From Armatimonas sp043757465 (GTDB lineage: Bacteria; Armatimonadota; Armatimonadia; Armatimonadales; Armatimonadaceae), in assembly GCF_043757465.1 (NCBI RefSeq), contig NZ_JAYVPL010000124.1, positions 49,385 through 113,384 of the forward strand: a DNA stretch of 64,000 nucleotides. Direction: 5' to 3'. The first letter of the stretch is position 1. Each line of letters starts with the position of its first letter. Both the position numbers and the translations under genes were made by a program. This document shows, in pieces, positions 53,808 to 62,658 of this stretch. Under the pieces are notes generated by a model. That model worked only from the letters and a program-made list of their open reading frames with translations. It was not told where the DNA came from and did not search any database.

Positions 53808-54392
53808 ATGCTGACCCTATTTACGGCTCACGCCGCCCCTGCCTCGGCGTTCCGGGTAGACGACGAGACAATTCGCATCACGATCCAGAGCGACAAGAAA
53901 AAAGAAAAAGAGCAAGAAAAGGAAAAGGACAAATCCGAGAAGAAGCACAAACACCGCCATCGTGACGAGGACGACAACAATGACGACGAAGGCGAAGACG
54001 GTGGCAAGCCCGCTGTGACTCTACTCAGCGGCACCTACGACCCGCGCGGCGTGGGTTACGGTGCGCTACGTCAGGTCACCCTTTCGTCGCAGGGGGTGTT
54101 TCTGGACTACCTCAAGGGCAATGGCCCCACCAAGGCCGAGGTGATCGGAGTGGGCATCAATGGCGGTGCCTTTGTGGAGCGGCACAATCACGCACCTATC
54201 TCCCCGTTTCTCAACTGGGGCTGGGGCGTCTACCACGCGCGCGGCAACAGCTCCGAGACCAAGCTGGCCTGGCGGCTTGGGATGGGGATCACGACCAAAG
54301 TTGGGTTTGTCGCCAAGCTCCAGCTCTTAGACACCAAGCTCAAAAACGGCGACCTGCGCGGCTCCTCGCTGATGTTTGGCTGGCGGTTCTAG
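53808..54392 (+). CDS. Small exported beta-rich protein with a charged low-complexity linker
   Basis: 194 residues from the ATG at 53808 with GAAGGAG about 10 nt upstream. A short signal-like start (MLTLFTAHAAPASA) is followed by a linker of alternating Lys/Glu, then His/Arg and then Asp/Asn (about 27-60). A beta-rich domain ends in TKVGFVAKLQ and LMFGWRF, the aromatic-final pattern of outer-membrane barrels. It may be a small barrel or surface protein. Function unknown. It ends just before the DUF559 cassette. Confidence 0.65.
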   Translation: MLTLFTAHAAPASAFRVDDETIRITIQSDKKKEKEQEKEKDKSEKKHKHRHRDEDDNNDDEGEDGGKPAVTLLSGTYDPRGVGYGALRQVTLSSQGVFLDYLKGNGPTKAEVIGVGINGGAFVERHNHAPISPFLNWGWGVYHARGNSSETKLAWRLGMGITTKVGFVAKLQLLDTKLKNGDLRGSSLMFGWRF

Positions 54393-54405
54393 CCTCACCA
54401 GCCCT

Positions 54406-54472
54406 CACGCTTTGGACCCACCCGCCTCGTTCCTCGGCACCCTCCCTCAGGGCAGGGAGGGTTGGGGGAGGG
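54406..54472 (+). repeat. Left terminal inverted repeat, family 2
   Basis: It begins CACGCTTTGGACCCACCC and ends GTTGGGGGAGGG, with an internal CCCTCCCT-N6-AGGGAGGG hairpin. It matches the reverse complement of 54887-54953 at 66 of 67 bases. Confidence 0.9.
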
Positions 54473-54830
54473 TTTGGAGGGCTTCGAGAATACGCTGGCT
54501 AAGCTCCTGGTCAGAGAGACGCATGACCTCGGCGTTTGTCAGGCGCAAGAAGCTCAGATTGTCCTCTGATCGAAGATGTGATTCTCGGTTTTGGTCATAT
54601 TGAGCGATGTCGGGGCGGAGATGAATCTCACCGTCAATCTCTAGGGCGAAGCGCTTCTGGGCACAGTAGAAATCAAGAATAAATCGTCCCACGACCCGCT
54701 GTCGTAAGAAACGATACCCGCCACAGCGCCGCTGCCGAATCACTTCCCAGACACGACGCTCCGCCCAGGTCATTTCCCGACGCATCTGTCGGGCGTAGTT
54801 ACGAACTTGTAGATAGTTTTCTCTTCTCAT
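54447..54830 (-). CDS. DUF559 endonuclease-domain protein
   Basis: 127 residues. DUF559 (Vsr-like PD-(D/E)xK fold): NYARQMRREMTWAERRVWEV, then RFLRQRVVGRFILDFYC with Asp53, and LEIDGEIH with the Glu64-x-Asp66 metal site. These stand-alone proteins are frequent and multi-copy in many genomes; their function is unproven. The last 8 codons (TLPQPSLP) are written in the left inverted repeat, so gene and repeat have moved or evolved together. Confidence 0.9.
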   Translation of the reverse strand: MRRENYLQVRNYARQMRREMTWAERRVWEVIRQRRCGGYRFLRQRVVGRFILDFYCAQKRFALEIDGEIHLRPDIAQYDQNRESHLRSEDNLSFLRLTNAEVMRLSDQELSQRILEALQTLPQPSLP

Positions 54831-54886
54831 GCCTGTAGAACGGTTGAGAAGTGCCCATTCTAATAAAAATCAAAAACTATTTTTTC

Positions 54887-54953
54887 CCCTCCCCCAACCC
54901 TCCCTGCCCTGAGGGAGGGTGCCGAGGAACGAGGCGGGTGGGTTCAAAGCGTG
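54887..54953 (-). repeat. Right terminal inverted repeat, family 2
   Basis: It starts CCCTCCCCCAACCCTCCCT and ends AAGCGTG, and holds the same CCCTCCCT/AGGGAGGG stem. It lies 57 nt upstream of the DUF559 start and 60 nt before the propeller gene start. Confidence 0.9.
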
Positions 54954-55012
54954 GGTCCAAGGCGGGTTCAGATCAGGCAGGAAATTTAGAGTGGGGTGAG
55001 GAACTGTGTGCT

Positions 55013-57301
55013 ATGGTTCCTGTCATTCCCGCTCTCGTTTTTTTCGCGCAGGCTGCCCCACAGAACAATCCGAGCACCGCGCCACGCTACTTCACCAACG
55101 CAGAAAACGTCAGGCGTATCGCCGCAGGGAAGCGCTTTGTCGCCTTTGCCACGTCGGGCGGCGTCCGAGTTTTTGAGCGCGAAACGCAGAAGTGGCGCGT
55201 CTACACCCAGAACGACGGCCTCCCGACGCACAATATCCACGATGTGGTCTTCGATCCACAAAAGCCCGACACGCTCTGGATTCTGTGCGGCTCGTGGGGC
55301 GACTGGGCAAACGAGCAGCCGGAGCCAGACTTGCGCATTGCGACGCTGGATTTAGCAAGCGGCAAAGTCGAGTCCGTCGCGCCTCCAATTCTCGCACCTC
55401 GCACGGCACGCATGGGCTACCACTACTTTCTGGACTATCGCCTGAGCCTCTCCGACGGCTGGGCGTTTGTGTTCACCGACAAAGGCGCGGCGCTGGTGTG
55501 GGATCGCAACGCGAAGAAATGGTCACGTGAGATTACTGTCGAAGCCACGCCCCCACGCCCCAGCAACTACGCCGGGCACTCCTCCAGCCTACAGCTAGTC
55601 GGTAGCTCGGACAGCACCCTGGCTTTCTTCATCCAAACAAAGCTCACCTACATAAACCAGTCCCGAGTGATTCAGGGGGCAAATGGCGAACCTACTCAGG
55701 TTGTCAATCAGATGATTCCCATGGGCGATGGCCTGCCGCCTCATATCCTTCTCTACGACCGCCAGACTGGCCGTAGCACGCGCCACCCTATCGGCCAGGA
55801 TTTGATGGGACAGCCCCGTGTTGTGTCAGATGGCCCCGGAAAACGGCCCACCATCATCAATGGAGGGCGGCCAGGGCGGCTGGTTCCCGACACACGCCCT
55901 GGAGCCTTTCTCATCGAGTCCCTGGCAAGTGAGCTCACCTCGTCCACGCCTGAAGGCGGCTACAGCGTCGCCTACACGCTGATTCGCCATCGGGTTGCTC
56001 CTAACTTGAAAGAGCCCGTGATGATTGGCTCCGAGAAGATCACCAATCAGCAGGCAGCACTGATCCAGCAGGCATCGCGCCAAAGAGTTCCGTTCTGGAC
56101 AGATTTTCTAGTGGACGGTAACACACTCTGGGTGACGAGTTACAACGACCCCAACTACCCGCAGTCGGCGGGGATTGCGTGGCTGGACTTGGCGACTGGA
56201 AAGTGGGCCGGGCCAAAACCGGCAGAGAATGGTTTGAAGGCAAATTTTGCACGCCTGAGTCTTAATTCTAGCGATATCTTTGCCTGGCAACAGTTTTCCT
56301 TTGTGCGACGATACACGACCAAGGTGGACGACTTTCTACCCGTAACAGCATCTAATCCCAGAGATTTACCCTCTCCGCAGCTTTTCCCTGTCTTCTCTCA
56401 CCCCGATCCCCGCGCAAAGCCGACCAATGACGAAGACCGATTTGCCTGGGCAGATCTCCGCGTACTGGGAACCAATGGGAACCAGGTGCTGGTTTTGGGA
56501 CCGGCAGAGGCCAGTCGTCGTTATCAGAGAGAAGGCAATGGGTTTAAGTCTTTCGTCGTTAAGTACGACACTTATTACTTTTACGACACGCAAACCAAAA
56601 ATCTCACTCCGCTTGAAATGAAAGGGCTGGGCGCACTGATTCCCCGCGCGGCAGGCTTCAGTGACAATGCCCTATTCTTTCTCACTGAGGAGCGAGTGCC
56701 GGGCGAGCGGCGCGGTGCGCCCGTGGTGGTGCGCTGGGACTCGAAAACCGGGGTCGTCACGCGCTACCCGGAATCTCTGTTTCGTGATGTCAGTGTTGCG
56801 GCGCAGCGGGCGGCGGGAACACGCCAGCAGGCGGACTTGAGGAAGCGCCAGACGGAGCGCAACGTGCGGCTGCTGCGCGACCCCAAAAGCCAGGAGCCCG
56901 CCATTGAGATCAAGGCTGTCCAGCAGTTTATCTATCCCTTGAGCAGCAGCTTTATCAAGGCGGCAGGGACAACCTGGCTGCGGCTCGACCAGCACTTGTT
57001 TCGTTACGATGCCAATAAAAACACCTGGCTCGCCGAGGGGCTGGCCGATAGCGTGAGTGCCGAGGGTGAGACGGCGCTCTGGAAGCAAGCCGGGCCGTCG
57101 CAGTGGCGCTTCGAGGGCGCCGAGGCACCGCGGCTACGCGGGGAAGTCTCACGGTGGAGCACGGAAACCGGCTGGCAGAGGCTGGAACTCGGCGAGAGTG
57201 CACGGCAGGCAGGCAGCAGCGTCCTCTTTCACGACGGGGCGCTCTGGCTCACGGGAGTCGGGGCGCTCCGATTGCCACAGAGCGCCTGGCAGCTCAAGTA
57301 A
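55013..57301 (+). CDS. Propeller-type exported protein (two-component-regulator-propeller-like)
   Basis: 762 residues from the ATG at 55013 with GAGGAA upstream. A frame extension further upstream would translate the inverted repeat and is rejected. The start MVPVIPALVFFAQAA is a possible short signal. VRVFERETQKWRVYTQNDGL and similar (WRVYTQNDGLPTHNIHDVVF) look like blades of ligand-binding propellers; Trp/Tyr-rich repeats continue to the end. No enzyme motif seen. The cassette lies directly in its promoter region. Confidence 0.7.
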   Translation: MVPVIPALVFFAQAAPQNNPSTAPRYFTNAENVRRIAAGKRFVAFATSGGVRVFERETQKWRVYTQNDGLPTHNIHDVVFDPQKPDTLWILCGSWGDWANEQPEPDLRIATLDLASGKVESVAPPILAPRTARMGYHYFLDYRLSLSDGWAFVFTDKGAALVWDRNAKKWSREITVEATPPRPSNYAGHSSSLQLVGSSDSTLAFFIQTKLTYINQSRVIQGANGEPTQVVNQMIPMGDGLPPHILLYDRQTGRSTRHPIGQDLMGQPRVVSDGPGKRPTIINGGRPGRLVPDTRPGAFLIESLASELTSSTPEGGYSVAYTLIRHRVAPNLKEPVMIGSEKITNQQAALIQQASRQRVPFWTDFLVDGNTLWVTSYNDPNYPQSAGIAWLDLATGKWAGPKPAENGLKANFARLSLNSSDIFAWQQFSFVRRYTTKVDDFLPVTASNPRDLPSPQLFPVFSHPDPRAKPTNDEDRFAWADLRVLGTNGNQVLVLGPAEASRRYQREGNGFKSFVVKYDTYYFYDTQTKNLTPLEMKGLGALIPRAAGFSDNALFFLTEERVPGERRGAPVVVRWDSKTGVVTRYPESLFRDVSVAAQRAAGTRQQADLRKRQTERNVRLLRDPKSQEPAIEIKAVQQFIYPLSSSFIKAAGTTWLRLDQHLFRYDANKNTWLAEGLADSVSAEGETALWKQAGPSQWRFEGAEAPRLRGEVSRWSTETGWQRLELGESARQAGSSVLFHDGALWLTGVGALRLPQSAWQLK

Positions 57302-57305
57302 AGAA

Positions 57306-57758
57306 TCAGTCGGGCAGGAGGATCATATTGGCGCGGGCTGCGATCTCGCCAATCCGCTGGGGGGTGACTTCCTCAGGAGTAAGGGCAGCAACCTCCGCGA
57401 GGCCATTCTCGACGCCGCCTGGGGTGAGAACTTGGAAAGCACGGGCGGGCTGACCGCCAGTAGCGCGGTGGGTGTGGGCGATCCCCTTGGGCAAAAAGAT
57501 AAAATCGCCGGGCTGCGCGACAACGGCAAAGTCCTCGCCAGCGGTGATCGCGAGCTGGCCCTCCAGAACAAAGAACGCCTCGTCGGCATCCTGGTGCAGG
57601 TGCTTGGGGAGCTGGCTTCCGGCAGGCGATGTCCAGAGCATTATCGTGAGTGCGCCTCCAGTCTCGGCGGCGAGCGCGAGCGGGGCGAAGCCCTCACCCA
57701 GGACGGCGAGGGAGGAGAGTTTATCGGGCGCACTGGGGCGCAAGTACGGCTGACTCAT
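57306..57758 (-). CDS. Small cupin protein
   Basis: 150 residues from the ATG at 57758. A single cupin domain (about 25-125) has the metal-binding style HLHQDADEAFFVLEG and PGDFIFLPKGIAHTH, so a divalent metal is likely. Cupins of this size isomerise or oxidise small molecules, or only bind them. It converges on the propeller gene (5-nt gap). GGAACC lies about 13 nt before the start. Confidence 0.85.
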   Translation of the reverse strand: MSQPYLRPSAPDKLSSLAVLGEGFAPLALAAETGGALTIMLWTSPAGSQLPKHLHQDADEAFFVLEGQLAITAGEDFAVVAQPGDFIFLPKGIAHTHRATGGQPARAFQVLTPGGVENGLAEVAALTPEEVTPQRIGEIAARANMILLPD

Positions 57759-57832
57759 AGTTTTAGGTTCCTTCATGCGGAGGATCATCCCCCCGACAGA
57801 GTTCACTTTAGAGCACCGTCCTTAACCAAGTC

Positions 57833-60385
57833 TTACAAGCCGCGGCCCACTAAAATAAAAGCGGCCCAGTAGTACGGATGCTCACGGTTTGGGGTTTTGC
57901 GGGCTGTCTGAGCGGCATGACACAGGGCGACGGGCTTGCTCTGGCCACGCTTGAGCGCGGTGTAGAAAGTCTCCATCCAAACGACCGTGGAATCATCGGC
58001 CACGGACCACTGGCTCAGCACGAGGTTGCGTGCGCCCGCCGCCGTGAGCGCCCAGCTTAGCCCGCGCACGCCCTCGCCCGTGAGAATCTGGCCCCGCGCC
58101 GTGTTGCACGCGGAGAGGGTCGCGAGCTCCACCCCAGAGAGATCCAGCCCCAGCAGCTCCCGGGCAGTGAGAAAGCCATCGTCGCGCAGGGGCTCGCTCG
58201 GGTCAGAGAGTACCAGGCAGGACAGGAGCGGCGCGGCATCGTTGATAAAGGCATGGGCCGCCAGATGCAGCCAGCGGCAGCGCACGGCGGCAGCCTTCAC
58301 CTGGCTTTCCTGGGCCTGCTTGCCCACCAGCACGTGCGTGCCTGGAAAGAGCCTTGCCAGCGCCTGCACTTCCCGAGTCGTGCCCGGCAGCGCCGCCGTG
58401 GCAGCGCCTGCGGGTAAAAAAGCACTCCGCTCTGGCGCGATAATGGGCCTTTCGGGCGCAATTATCGGACGCTCGGGAGCAACTATGGGACGCTCTGGGG
58501 CGATAATCGGGCGGCTCCAGCCGGAGAGATTAGGCGCGGCCACTGCGAGCAGTGCAGTGGGACGTGGCGGGGGTGGCGGGAGGGTGCGCTGCGCGTGCCA
58601 GAGCGCCCCCGAGAAGGCGTAGCTCAGGGGAATTCCCTCCAAAACGACGGCGAAGGGAACCTCCCAGAGCACGCCATCCGGACAGAGAATCACCTGCTCA
58701 ATGCCACGCAACTGCGGCTCCAGCGGCGTTATCAGCGCCTCCGCAACGGCTTTCGCGGCTTCCTGCCACGGACGCTCCGGGTGGCTACAGGCATGGCGCA
58801 GCCGGGCGATCCGACTCTGAAGCTCAGCCAGCGGTATCTCCAACGCGATCAAAACGGTACGCTCGCGGCGAACGGCCAGAACCTGCACTTTTTCCTGGCC
58901 GTGTGTTGTCCAGACAAAGTCTAAAAGCAGCTCTTTTGGGCCGAGCTGTGCTTGAACCTGCGCCCGTGTCGGTTCTGCGGCGGCGTGACGAAGCGCGGTC
59001 TGTGGTACAAGGGCGTGGAGCAAGTCGTAGAAGCGTGCCAGGGCGCTCTCCGCATCACGTAGCTCGCTCTGGAGTGCCGTAAAGCGCTTCTTGCCACCAA
59101 TATCATTGGCGATCCCCTCACGCACCAGAGCGGCATTGAGCTGCGCACAGCGCGTCCGTAGCGCGGTCTCCTCCAGGCCGGGAGGCGCTTCTTGACGAGC
59201 TCGCCCCGCCACGAGCTGCTCCCGCAGCGCACGGGCCTTGAGCTTCTGCACCAGTTCAAATACCTCGGAGCTTTGTGCGGGAAGTAGCCCCAGCAGGCGC
59301 TCGTAGGGGGCGCGGCTTTCCTGGCGAAACGCCTGGTCGGCGGCATCTAGCCCGGCGTAGGTGCGGCGATGCTGCTCCAAAATGGCAATCGCGGCGCGGC
59401 AGGCAGCGGCGGCCTCGGAGCGCTTTGCTAGCTTTTGGAGCGCCTGGGCATGGCGTTCCTGGAAGTACGGCAGGTCGCTGCGCCAGCCGTAATTGACGCA
59501 AAGCACAATCAGCTCCGTACAGAGTGTCGCGACTTGAGCCCAGTTGCTCTCATAACCGGCAAAGTCCAGAGATTTTTGGAGTGCCCCCCGCTCCTCCTGA
59601 GGGCTCTTTTGCTGCTGCGCAAGCGCTTGGTGCTCCCGTAGCAGCTCCCTAGCTCTGGTTTTGTCGCCATAGAAATACTCAAAAGAGGCAAGTGCGCCCA
59701 GCGCCGCAAGCCGCTCCGGCCAGAGCTCGCGCTGGGTGCAGAGCTCAAGCTGCTCCGCAAAGCACAGCCGGGCTTCGCGAGGGCGCTTTAGCAGCCCCAG
59801 CACACTAGCACGCAGCCCTAGCATCTGCGCCTGCTCATGAAACGAGGCGGTGGGGATAGCTTTCGCCAGCAGCTCCACGGCTTCCGTGTAGGCAGACGGA
59901 TCGCCCCAGCTCACCAGGAGATTTGCCTCCCCCCGTAGATTTTTCTCCCGCTGAAGTCGGCGACGATCACGCTCCAGAAAAACATGCGCTCGTGTTTTGT
60001 CTCCCTTTCCCAGATAGGCGCGCATCAGCCGGTTTGTCCCAAGCTCTCCCGCGGCTTCGTAGAGCGCAATGGCCTGATCCTGTAGGTGCAGCTCCGTGTA
60101 GAGATCGCCCAGCGCAATCGAGACCGATGCCTCGCCTGGCAAGAGCGTGTGGGCCTCGTACAGACAAGCGAAGGCGATGAGCGGCTGGCGGTTGCTCTGG
60201 CAGTCCCGGGAGAGCTCGATCAGGGCGGCGACGATCTCTGTCGGATTTTCTCGCTGACGCCAGCCTTCGATGCGTTGCCGGTTGAGGAGGATCGCCTGGT
60301 CATAGTTCAAGACACGTCGTGCCTCACCCGCCTCTCGTCGTAACAAGTCCAGCTCGGCAGGAGTAGGGAGCTGCTGTGGGCTCAT
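57833..60385 (-). CDS. TPR-CHAT protease
   Basis: 850 residues. Helical TPR-like repeats cover about 1-400, followed by a helical link and the CHAT caspase-like domain (about 560-850) with catalytic His711 (LHLAAHA) and Cys760 (LSACNTA), then SQWSVADD and HPYYWAAFILVG. Between them, about 624-651, are four 7-residue RPI(I/V)APE repeats, a flexible linker. The start overlaps the STAND ATPase stop by ATGA. CHAT proteases with TPRs are effectors in defence and signalling systems (compare the Craspase TPR-CHAT), which suggests the upstream ATPase controls it. Confidence 0.9.
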   Translation of the reverse strand: MSPQQLPTPAELDLLRREAGEARRVLNYDQAILLNRQRIEGWRQRENPTEIVAALIELSRDCQSNRQPLIAFACLYEAHTLLPGEASVSIALGDLYTELHLQDQAIALYEAAGELGTNRLMRAYLGKGDKTRAHVFLERDRRRLQREKNLRGEANLLVSWGDPSAYTEAVELLAKAIPTASFHEQAQMLGLRASVLGLLKRPREARLCFAEQLELCTQRELWPERLAALGALASFEYFYGDKTRARELLREHQALAQQQKSPQEERGALQKSLDFAGYESNWAQVATLCTELIVLCVNYGWRSDLPYFQERHAQALQKLAKRSEAAAACRAAIAILEQHRRTYAGLDAADQAFRQESRAPYERLLGLLPAQSSEVFELVQKLKARALREQLVAGRARQEAPPGLEETALRTRCAQLNAALVREGIANDIGGKKRFTALQSELRDAESALARFYDLLHALVPQTALRHAAAEPTRAQVQAQLGPKELLLDFVWTTHGQEKVQVLAVRRERTVLIALEIPLAELQSRIARLRHACSHPERPWQEAAKAVAEALITPLEPQLRGIEQVILCPDGVLWEVPFAVVLEGIPLSYAFSGALWHAQRTLPPPPPRPTALLAVAAPNLSGWSRPIIAPERPIVAPERPIIAPERPIIAPERSAFLPAGAATAALPGTTREVQALARLFPGTHVLVGKQAQESQVKAAAVRCRWLHLAAHAFINDAAPLLSCLVLSDPSEPLRDDGFLTARELLGLDLSGVELATLSACNTARGQILTGEGVRGLSWALTAAGARNLVLSQWSVADDSTVVWMETFYTALKRGQSKPVALCHAAQTARKTPNREHPYYWAAFILVGRGL
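58431..58514. repeat. Four 21-bp tandem repeats in the CHAT gene
   Basis: Four consecutive 21-bp units keep frame and encode RPI(I/V)APE each time, with synonymous changes between units. They form a Pro-rich linker before the CHAT domain. The number of units may vary between strains. Confidence 0.85.
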
Positions 60386-62658
60386 CCGAGCTTCTCCCTA
60401 AGCTGTGCTGTGTACTCTGCAAGAGGGCTTCCGAGATCCCGGAAGCGGCGCTCGGCCTCGGTGTAGAGTGCTCGGGCTTTCTCTGGCTCGCCCTGCTGCT
60501 GCGCGACTTCCCCTAAGTTGCTCAGTGCCCGCGCCACCCCCGAGGGGTTTTCCAGTGCCTCTTCCAGCTCCTGCGACGCCGCATACGCCTGGCCTGCTGC
60601 CACCCAGTCGGAGCGCAAGAAGGCGAGGTTTCCTAGGTTATTGAGCGCGGAGCTGACGGCGTGCTGATCGCCGGTCTCTTTGAGGATCGCAATCGCCTCC
60701 CGTAGCGCCGTCTCCGCTGCTGTTCGATCCAGGGTCGCATCCAGAAAGGCAAGATACCCCAGATTGTTGCGCATCCGCGCCGCCGCCGGCCACTCCCCGA
60801 CGGCAGTATAGAGCGCCAGCGCCCTCTCAAAATGCGTCCGGGCTTGTGTATAGTCTTGCTCCTGCTCGGCAGCCTGGCCCAGAAGATTCCGTGCCTCCGC
60901 CTCGTCCGCAGGGCCTGCCGCTAAGGCGAGGGCTTTCTCAGCACAGGCGCGGGCCCGCTGCGGCACTTGCAGGTCCAGGTGAAGCCCGGCACTCTCGCAG
61001 AGAAGCCCGTGGTGCGTGGGGGCACAGGCAAGCGCTCTCTCCAGCGGGCTCACCGCCGCCTGGGCGTAGCCGCGACGGCGCAGAAACCGCCCGAGTGCCA
61101 GCCCCAGGCAGCGGGTCGTCTCCACAGTCACAGAGCGAGAGAGTGCCGCCTCCAGGTTCGCCTGCTCGCGGGCCAGTGCTTGCAGTGCAGCACTCTCGCC
61201 GTGTGTGCGAAGCGCACTCAGGTGTTGGGCTGAAAAAGCACAGAAATACGTGGCGTGACGTACCAGCAGCTCCGGCCTACTCGCCTCGGGAAGAGCGGAG
61301 GCGAAGGCACGCAGCGGCTCCAGAAAACGATAGCGCTTCTCACTCAGTACCACGAGCGAGCGCCCCACAAGCCGGGTCAGCAGTGGCGCGATCTGCTTCG
61401 TCTCCAAAGCGGGATCTCCACAGACTGCCTCCGCTGCCTCTAGGCTCCAGCCCCCCGAGAAGACCGACAGCCGGGCAAAGAGACACCGCTCGCTCTCGGA
61501 GAGCAAGTCCACCCCCCACTGAATTGCCGCCTCCAGTGTGCGGTGACGTGGGGGAGCGGAGAGATCTTCTCCCAGCAGCAGCAGGAAGCTCCCCTCCAGG
61601 CGCAGTGCCAGCTCCGTGGCAGAAAGCGCAGCAATCTGCGTGGCCGCCAGCTCGATCGCCAGAGGAATGCCATCTAGGCGACGGCAGATGATCGTGATGG
61701 CTTTTTCCTCAGGGAAGGTCGGCTGCCACTGCGGACAGGCTTCCTGTGCCCGCTCGCAAAACAGCGCCTCCGCATCGGTGAGGGTCAGGGAAGGCACCCG
61801 CCAGACGGCTTCCCCAGGAATATGCAGCGGCTCGCGACTGGTTACCAGGAGCCGAACCTGCGGTGCCTGCGTGAGGAGTGTACGCACCAGTAGCGCGGAG
61901 TCCGAGAGGACTTGCTCACAGTTATCAATAAAAATAAGAACTTGTTGCTCTTTCAAAGCACGAAGTACGGCAGCGTGCCCCTCACTCGCCGCTCCGAAGC
62001 GCAGCCCCAGTGCTTGCGCGAGTGTGTCGGTCAGCCGTGCCCCAGGGGTGAGCGCACTAAAATCGGCGAAGACCACCCCATTACGAAAGTGCGCCGCACT
62101 CAGGCGAGCCACTTCCTGAGCCAGCCGGGTCTTGCCCACACCGCCTGCACCCGTGAGAGTGACAAGCCGACTCTGGAGTAGCAGCCCACACACGCGCTCC
62201 AAGTCGCGCTCGCGGCCCCGCAGTGGAGTGAGCGGCAGTGGCAGATTATCATGGCGTTCGAGATTCAGTATCTGTACTTGCTCACGATGCGTCCGCTCAT
62301 TGAGCACCCACTCATCGCTCCAGCCCGCCAAAAATGCCCCGCTGTGACGAGCCGCTTGGGGGTCTTGCAGATCGGTGTGGCAGTGTAAGCGCAAGCGGCT
62401 TCCCTCAGCGAGGAGAAGGCTGTCCGCTGCCTCACCCAGCGCCACGCGTAGCTCCAGGAGTGTCCGGCGCAGGTAGAACCGCCCCCGGGTCTCGTCGGCG
62501 TCCGGCCAGAGTGTCTCCGCCAGCCACGCGCGCTCCACCTCGCGGGGCGCACGCAAAGCCAAGAGTGCTAGCAGCCGCGCCGCCAGCCGCCCACAAACCA
62601 CAGGCGCCTCCCCAAACCGGGCATCCCATCCTCCGAAAAATTTAACCAAGAGCGCCAT
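60382..62658 (-). CDS. Winged-helix/STAND ATPase with TPR repeats (AfsR-like regulator)
   Basis: 758 residues from the ATG at 62658. The first about 95 residues are a SARP-style winged helix (LLALLALRAPREVERAWLAE, then TLWPDADETRGRFYLRRTLL). The STAND/NB-ARC ATPase has P-loop GAGGVGKT (170-177), Walker B IFIDN (242-246) and the LLVTSREPL and GIPLAIELAA blocks. TPR repeats fill about 570-758. A longer start at 62805 is rejected: a TAAAAT box lies 7 nt before the chosen ATG. It likely switches on ligand binding. It is coupled to the CHAT protease by ATGA. Confidence 0.9.
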   Translation of the reverse strand: MALLVKFFGGWDARFGEAPVVCGRLAARLLALLALRAPREVERAWLAETLWPDADETRGRFYLRRTLLELRVALGEAADSLLLAEGSRLRLHCHTDLQDPQAARHSGAFLAGWSDEWVLNERTHREQVQILNLERHDNLPLPLTPLRGRERDLERVCGLLLQSRLVTLTGAGGVGKTRLAQEVARLSAAHFRNGVVFADFSALTPGARLTDTLAQALGLRFGAASEGHAAVLRALKEQQVLIFIDNCEQVLSDSALLVRTLLTQAPQVRLLVTSREPLHIPGEAVWRVPSLTLTDAEALFCERAQEACPQWQPTFPEEKAITIICRRLDGIPLAIELAATQIAALSATELALRLEGSFLLLLGEDLSAPPRHRTLEAAIQWGVDLLSESERCLFARLSVFSGGWSLEAAEAVCGDPALETKQIAPLLTRLVGRSLVVLSEKRYRFLEPLRAFASALPEASRPELLVRHATYFCAFSAQHLSALRTHGESAALQALAREQANLEAALSRSVTVETTRCLGLALGRFLRRRGYAQAAVSPLERALACAPTHHGLLCESAGLHLDLQVPQRARACAEKALALAAGPADEAEARNLLGQAAEQEQDYTQARTHFERALALYTAVGEWPAAARMRNNLGYLAFLDATLDRTAAETALREAIAILKETGDQHAVSSALNNLGNLAFLRSDWVAAGQAYAASQELEEALENPSGVARALSNLGEVAQQQGEPEKARALYTEAERRFRDLGSPLAEYTAQLREKLG

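Larger units (their letters stand above)
54406..54953. mobile_element. DUF559 cassette bounded by 67-bp inverted repeats
   Basis: The segment is framed by inverted copies of a 67-bp sequence (54406-54472 and 54887-54953) that differ at one base. It holds a single complete gene, a DUF559 nuclease (54447-54830), whose 3' end lies inside the left repeat. There is no transposase and no clear target duplication. Compact size, terminal inverted repeats and a nuclease gene fit a non-classical mobile element; mobility is inference. Confidence 0.7.

Noticed and set aside
54851..55012. N-terminal extension of the propeller protein
   Set aside because: It translates the inverted repeat and lacks a ribosome site; GAGGAA supports the start at 55013.
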